Below are positions 60,785-64,000 of a stretch of DNA of 64,000 nucleotides, in pieces (position 1 is the stretch's first letter; each line of letters begins with the position of its first letter). The position numbers and the translations under genes were made by a program. Source of the stretch: Actinomycetospora endophytica (GTDB lineage Bacteria; Actinomycetota; Actinomycetes; Mycobacteriales; Pseudonocardiaceae); the NCBI RefSeq assembly GCF_021026375.1, contig NZ_JAJNDB010000007.1, forward strand, positions 310,001 to 374,000. The letters run 5' to 3'. The notes beneath the pieces were generated by a model. The model was given only the letters and a program-made list of their open reading frames with translations. It ran no database searches and had not been told where the DNA came from.

Positions 60785-60846
60785 TTCCGGCGAGGGGCGC
60801 CCACGGCCCGTCTATTCGAGCGAAGGTGCCCTTCGCTCAGAACGGG
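60785..60846 (+). repeat. Repeat family T, copy 2
   Basis: TTCCGGCGAGGGGCGCCCAC through CTTCGCTCAGAACGGG matches 15319-15380 almost base for base. It contains a 9-bp stem GAGCGAAGG/CCTTCGCTC. It lies between convergent pspA and nei2. Confidence 0.88.
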
Positions 60847-60940
60847 TCAGCGCTCAGAACGGGTCAGCGCTCAGAACGGGCCAGCGCTCAGAACGGGTCG
60901 GCGCTCAGAACGGCGGCGGGTCAGCGCTCAAGAACGGAAC
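60837..60940 (+). repeat. 17-bp tandem array, about 5 units
   Basis: Units of TCAGAACGGGTCAGCGC start at 60837, 60854, 60871, 60888 and (expanded to 23 bp) 60905. The first unit is the end of repeat T copy 2, so the array seems to have grown from it. The array ends next to the nei2 stop at 60952. Confidence 0.9.
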
Positions 60941-60951
60941 GGCGGCCGGGC

Positions 60952-61842
60952 TCAGCCGTATCGCGCCCGCCGGCCCGACTGCTGCTGCGGCCGCCGCCCG
61001 CCCCGCCGCGGACCCGGGTCGGGATGCGGACCCGGCTGACACGTCGGGCAGTAGTAGGCGACGCGGTCCTCGGCGTCGGGCCGCCCGTCGTCCTGACGCG
61101 CCACCACGACGCCGTCCCGGCAGCGCCGGCACCCGCGCCCGCCCCGCTCGAACACCCAGTGCTGCGCACCCTCGCCGAGATCGCCCGTCGTCGACTGCTC
61201 CGGGCGCCAGGCGTTGCGCAGCAGCAGCTTGCGCGACCACGCCACGGCGTCGTCGATCTTCCGGTCCGACAGGTCCCCGACCCGCGTCCACGGCGACACC
61301 CGCAGCAGGAAACAGATCTCGGCCTTGTAGAGGTTCCCGACCCCGCAGGCCACCCGCTGATCGAGCAGCGCCGCGCCGAGCTCGCGCTCCGGGTCCGCAC
61401 GCAGGAGGCGTGCCATCTCGGAAGCACACCCCTCGGGATCGGACTCCCACGCGGGCCCGAGCAGGTCGGGACCGAGAAGACCCACCCACCGGGACTCGTC
61501 GGCGGTGGGCAGCAGGTCGAGGTCGTGCAGGCGGAACCCGACGGCGACCCGGTCGGGTACCTCGAGGATCGCCCGGATGTCGTGCTCCCGACCGCGCCAG
61601 GGCCGCCCCGGCCGGTAGAGATGCCACGTCCCGTCCATCCGGAAGTGGCTGTGCAGGCTCGTCCCGTCGTCGAACCGTGTGAACAGGTGCTTCCCGACGG
61701 AGGCCACGCCCAGCACCGTCCGCCCGGTCAGGTCGTGGTCGATCAGGCGCGGGTGCCGCAGCTCGCCACGCGTCAGCTCCTGACCGGCCAGCGCGTCGTC
61801 GAGGCGCCGGCCGGCGAGGAACACGGTGTCACCCTCGGGCAC
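60952..61842 (-). CDS. nei2: Fpg/Nei family DNA glycosylase (endonuclease VIII type, Nei2)
   Basis: A 296-residue DNA glycosylase/AP lyase removing oxidised bases. The N-terminal 'PEGDTV' gives the catalytic Pro2 and Glu3 region, the helix-two-turn-helix is 'GVGNLYKAEI' (about 172) and the zinc finger Cys are in 'CRRCRDG' and 'YYCPTCQPG'. A GTG at 61840-61842 is the start, preceded by GAGGT at short distance. The last ~25 residues are Gly/Arg-rich. Confidence 0.93.
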   Translation of the reverse strand: MPEGDTVFLAGRRLDDALAGQELTRGELRHPRLIDHDLTGRTVLGVASVGKHLFTRFDDGTSLHSHFRMDGTWHLYRPGRPWRGREHDIRAILEVPDRVAVGFRLHDLDLLPTADESRWVGLLGPDLLGPAWESDPEGCASEMARLLRADPERELGAALLDQRVACGVGNLYKAEICFLLRVSPWTRVGDLSDRKIDDAVAWSRKLLLRNAWRPEQSTTGDLGEGAQHWVFERGGRGCRRCRDGVVVARQDDGRPDAEDRVAYYCPTCQPGPHPDPGPRRGGRRPQQQSGRRARYG

Positions 61843-61887
61843 ACCTCGATGATGCCCGTCCGGGGCCGCCGGAGAACCGCACGGCCC

Positions 61888-63621
61888 TCAGCTCGCCAGC
61901 ACCAGCTCCCGCGGCGAGGACCGCTGCGCGAGCGAGACGTGCTCCGCCGTCGGGCGGCCGCCCGGTCCGCTGGCGATCACCAGCACCGTCTCCGGGTTGT
62001 CGACGGGCGCGCAGAACGTCCCGTCGGCACCGACCGGGACCACCGCGAGCTGGCGGCCGTGCAGGTCGACCAGGGTCACGCGGGCGTCGGGGGCGGGCGC
62101 ACCGTGCGCCAACCGGACGCGGCCGTGCACGGCCGAGCGCGGCTCGTCGTCGGGAACCGGCTCGATGCCGGTGTCGATGACCACCTCGTCGACCGAGCGC
62201 GACCGTGGCAGCACCGGGATGGCCCCCGTCGCCACCAGCGCCACGAGGCCCGCCCCGGCCGCGATCAGCAGCGTCGTGCGCAGGCCGTCCAGCGAGGGCA
62301 GCAGGGCGTCCCCGACGCGGATCGTCATCACCGAGAGCACGACGGCCGCGACCGCGGACGCCGTCGAGGTGCCCACCGAACGCATCAGGGTGTTCAGCCC
62401 GTTGGCCGCCGCGGTGCGGTCGGTCGGGACGGCCCGCATGATCAGGTCGGGCAGCGAGCCGTAGGCCAGCGCGACCCCGGCGCCCACCAGCGAGATCACC
62501 AGCGCGACGTGCCAGGCCTGCGAGAGCAGCATCGACCCCAGCACGTACGCGGCGACGATGATCACCAGCCCGGCCTGCAGCGAGGTCCGCGGACCGAACC
62601 GGGCGGACACCCGCGCCGTCACCGGGGACATCAGCATCATCACGACGCCGTTGGGGGCGAGCACCAGACCCGCCATCAGCAGGGACAGTCCCAGGCCGTA
62701 GCCCGACGACGTCGGCGCCTGGAGCAGCTGCGGGAACGTCACCATCCCGGTGAACATCGCGATGCCCACCGGCACCGAGACGAGGTTCGGCACGAGCACG
62801 GCGCGGCGCGCGGAGACCCGCAGGTCGACGACCGGGTCGGTCGTCCGCAGCTCCCAGGCGCCCCAGACCAGCAGCACGACGACGGCGCCGGCGGCCGTGC
62901 CCAGCGTCGTCGCGCTGCCCCAGCCCCACTGGCCGCCCTTGGAGATGGCGAGCAGCCCCAGCACCAGGCCGACGGTGAGGCCGAGTGCGCCGACGACGTC
63001 GAACCGTCCGCCCGAACGCTGCGGCGACTCCGGGATGACGGCGAGGATGAGCACGGTCCCGGCGACACCGAGGGCGCCGGCGACCCAGAACAGCGCGTGC
63101 CAGTCCGCGACCTCCACGATCAGCGCGGACAGCGGCAGGCCGAGCCCACCGCCGATGCCCAGCGTGGCGCTCATCAGCGCGATGCCCGAGCCGAGACGCT
63201 CCGCGGGCAGCGCGTCCCGCATGAGGCTGATCCCCAGCGGCACCGCGCTGACCGCCACGCCCTGCAGCGAGCGCCCGATGATGACCGGCACCAGCGACGA
63301 CGTCAGCGCACAGATCACGGCGCCGACGACGAGGAGCCCGAGGGTCGCGAGCAGGATCGTCCGCTTGCCGACCATGTCGCCCAGGCGCCCGGCGATCGGG
63401 GTGGCCACGGCGCCGCCGAGCAGCGTGGCGGTGATGACCCAGGAGGCGTCCGCGGAGGTGGTGTGCAGCAGCGCGGGGAGCTGGGGGACCACCGGCACGA
63501 CCAGCGTCATGCACAGCGACGCGATGAGGCCGACCGAGGACAGGACGGCGACGACGAGGCCGGGGCTCGCCTTCGTCCGCCGGGGGTCGATCGAGCTCTC
63601 GTGCACGACCGCCTGCGCCAC
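61888..63621 (-). CDS. MFS drug transporter (DHA2/EmrB type) with C-terminal extra domain
   Basis: A 577-residue transporter with 14 TM helices in the DHA2 (QacA/EmrB) arrangement; motif A is 'GRLGDMVGKR' and motif C-like Gly-rich TM5 is 'ATLGIGGGLGLPL'. After the last TM, about 95 residues form a beta-sandwich-like domain ('GRVRLAHGAPAPDARVTLVDLHGR', 'VPVGADGTFCAPV') resembling carboxypeptidase-regulatory domains. GTG 63621 is preferred since GGAGG lies just before it; GTG 63690 is possible. Substrates are unknown. Confidence 0.88.
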   Translation of the reverse strand: MAQAVVHESSIDPRRTKASPGLVVAVLSSVGLIASLCMTLVVPVVPQLPALLHTTSADASWVITATLLGGAVATPIAGRLGDMVGKRTILLATLGLLVVGAVICALTSSLVPVIIGRSLQGVAVSAVPLGISLMRDALPAERLGSGIALMSATLGIGGGLGLPLSALIVEVADWHALFWVAGALGVAGTVLILAVIPESPQRSGGRFDVVGALGLTVGLVLGLLAISKGGQWGWGSATTLGTAAGAVVVLLVWGAWELRTTDPVVDLRVSARRAVLVPNLVSVPVGIAMFTGMVTFPQLLQAPTSSGYGLGLSLLMAGLVLAPNGVVMMLMSPVTARVSARFGPRTSLQAGLVIIVAAYVLGSMLLSQAWHVALVISLVGAGVALAYGSLPDLIMRAVPTDRTAAANGLNTLMRSVGTSTASAVAAVVLSVMTIRVGDALLPSLDGLRTTLLIAAGAGLVALVATGAIPVLPRSRSVDEVVIDTGIEPVPDDEPRSAVHGRVRLAHGAPAPDARVTLVDLHGRQLAVVPVGADGTFCAPVDNPETVLVIASGPGGRPTAEHVSLAQRSSPRELVLAS

Positions 63622-63747
63622 CGGGCCTCCGCGTTGTCCGTTTCGTGTGCTCAGCAACTCGGACGTCACAGTAGGACGCGGGTTGCCCACGAGAGGGCCA
63701 ACGTCCGGCTCCTCACAGTTCTTCCGGAGCCGGCGGCGGGTTCGTGA

Positions 63748-64000
63748 CTAGCGCGTGGCGAGGATGACGGCGACGAGACCGACGACGTTCGTGCCCAGGT
63801 GGATGCCGATCGAGGCGAAGATGCTGCCCGTCCGGCGGCGCACGACCGACATGACGACGCCGCCGGTGGCCGTGACCAGCAGGACGACGAGCACGCCGAG
63901 CACCGGGATGCCGCCCGCGGGCGCCGCCACGGCCCCCGCGAGGTGCCAGACCGCGAACGCCGAGGCCACCGCGAACACCGCACCGCGGCCGGCCCACCAG
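63748..64000 (-). CDS. CPBP family intramembrane metalloprotease, C-terminal part
   Basis: The frame is open to the end of the window, so the N-terminus lies outside. Eighty-odd residues show CPBP motifs 2 and 3: Phe-x3-His in 'FAVWHL' and His-x3-Asn in 'HLGTNV', with TM helices between them. Motif 1 (E-E-x3-R) must lie beyond the window. The gene is 58-127 bp upstream of the EmrB-like gene, depending on that gene's start, on the same strand. Confidence 0.82.
   Translation of the reverse strand, partial: WWAGRGAVFAVASAFAVWHLAGAVAAPAGGIPVLGVLVVLLVTATGGVVMSVVRRRTGSIFASIGIHLGTNVVGLVAVILATR

Noticed and set aside
60837..60940. CRISPR array
   Set aside because: The units are contiguous without spacers and are only 17 bp, so this is a plain tandem repeat.

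Overview
The window is about 64 kb of very GC-rich DNA with dense, mostly plus-strand genes, many GTG starts and frequent ATGA/GTGA overlaps. Gene content and order point to an actinobacterium close to the Pseudonocardiaceae (Pseudonocardia or Actinomycetospora type). Several blocks match the M. tuberculosis Rv2842c-Rv2836c, Rv2793c-Rv2782c, Rv2773c and Rv2754c-Rv2744c neighbourhoods. This is chromosomal core, not a plasmid or prophage. I see no tRNA, rRNA, CRISPR, IS or integrase.

Layout. 1-16.3 kb is a variable stretch: the end of a large repeat-rich membrane protein, proS, an MFS pump, a HAD phosphatase, a ROK regulator, a Fis-type activator with degenerate AAA+ module next to a zinc alcohol dehydrogenase, a geranylgeranyl-reductase-like enzyme, YjbQ, an SDR, an unknown membrane protein and two coupled ferritin-like (DUF4439) proteins. 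16.4-25.0 kb is the classical translation operon rimP-nusA-rnpM-infB-DUF503-rbfA-nrnA-MATE. 25.0-34.5 kb holds fabG-like, an unknown gene, truB, ribF, thpR, rpsO, pnp, an M16 peptidase and dapB. 34.5-42.0 kb carries a GNAT, a beta carbonic anhydrase, a YcaQ-like protein and a LysR regulator divergent from sdhCAB. 42.1-48.0 kb has a DUF4097/ribbon-helix-helix pair, a YrhK protein, thyX, a TIGR03085 protein and rnj; the dapA gene often found beside rnj is absent. 48.0-50.9 kb holds a NUDIX protein, a TetR/DUF1772 pair, a PAP2-like protein and tam. 51.0-60.7 kb is ftsK, a histidine-kinase-like membrane protein, a LysE exporter, an ArgA-like GNAT, rimO, pgsA, clgR and pspA (cell division, envelope and envelope stress). 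The end has nei2, an EmrB-type MFS pump with a C-terminal sandwich-like domain, and the tail of a CPBP protease.

Three themes stand out beyond the genes. First, at least ten genes have a TAnnnT-like -10 hexamer 6-8 nt before the start codon, which predicts leaderless transcripts and decides several starts (proS, ROK, LysR, sdhC, thyX, TetR, tam, ftsK, lysE, rimO). Second, the intergenic spaces carry several families of palindromic repeats. One ~75-bp family occurs three times, always overlapping the stop codon of a plus-strand gene; one palindromic motif appears both between genes and inside the ROK coding sequence. Third, regulatory DNA is visible for several local regulators: ClgR (GTTCGC-N5-GCGAAC), TetR (two identical 13-bp palindromes), the RHH protein (four TGACACCA-type half-sites) and the Fis-type activator (TGTCCC-N6-GGGACA).
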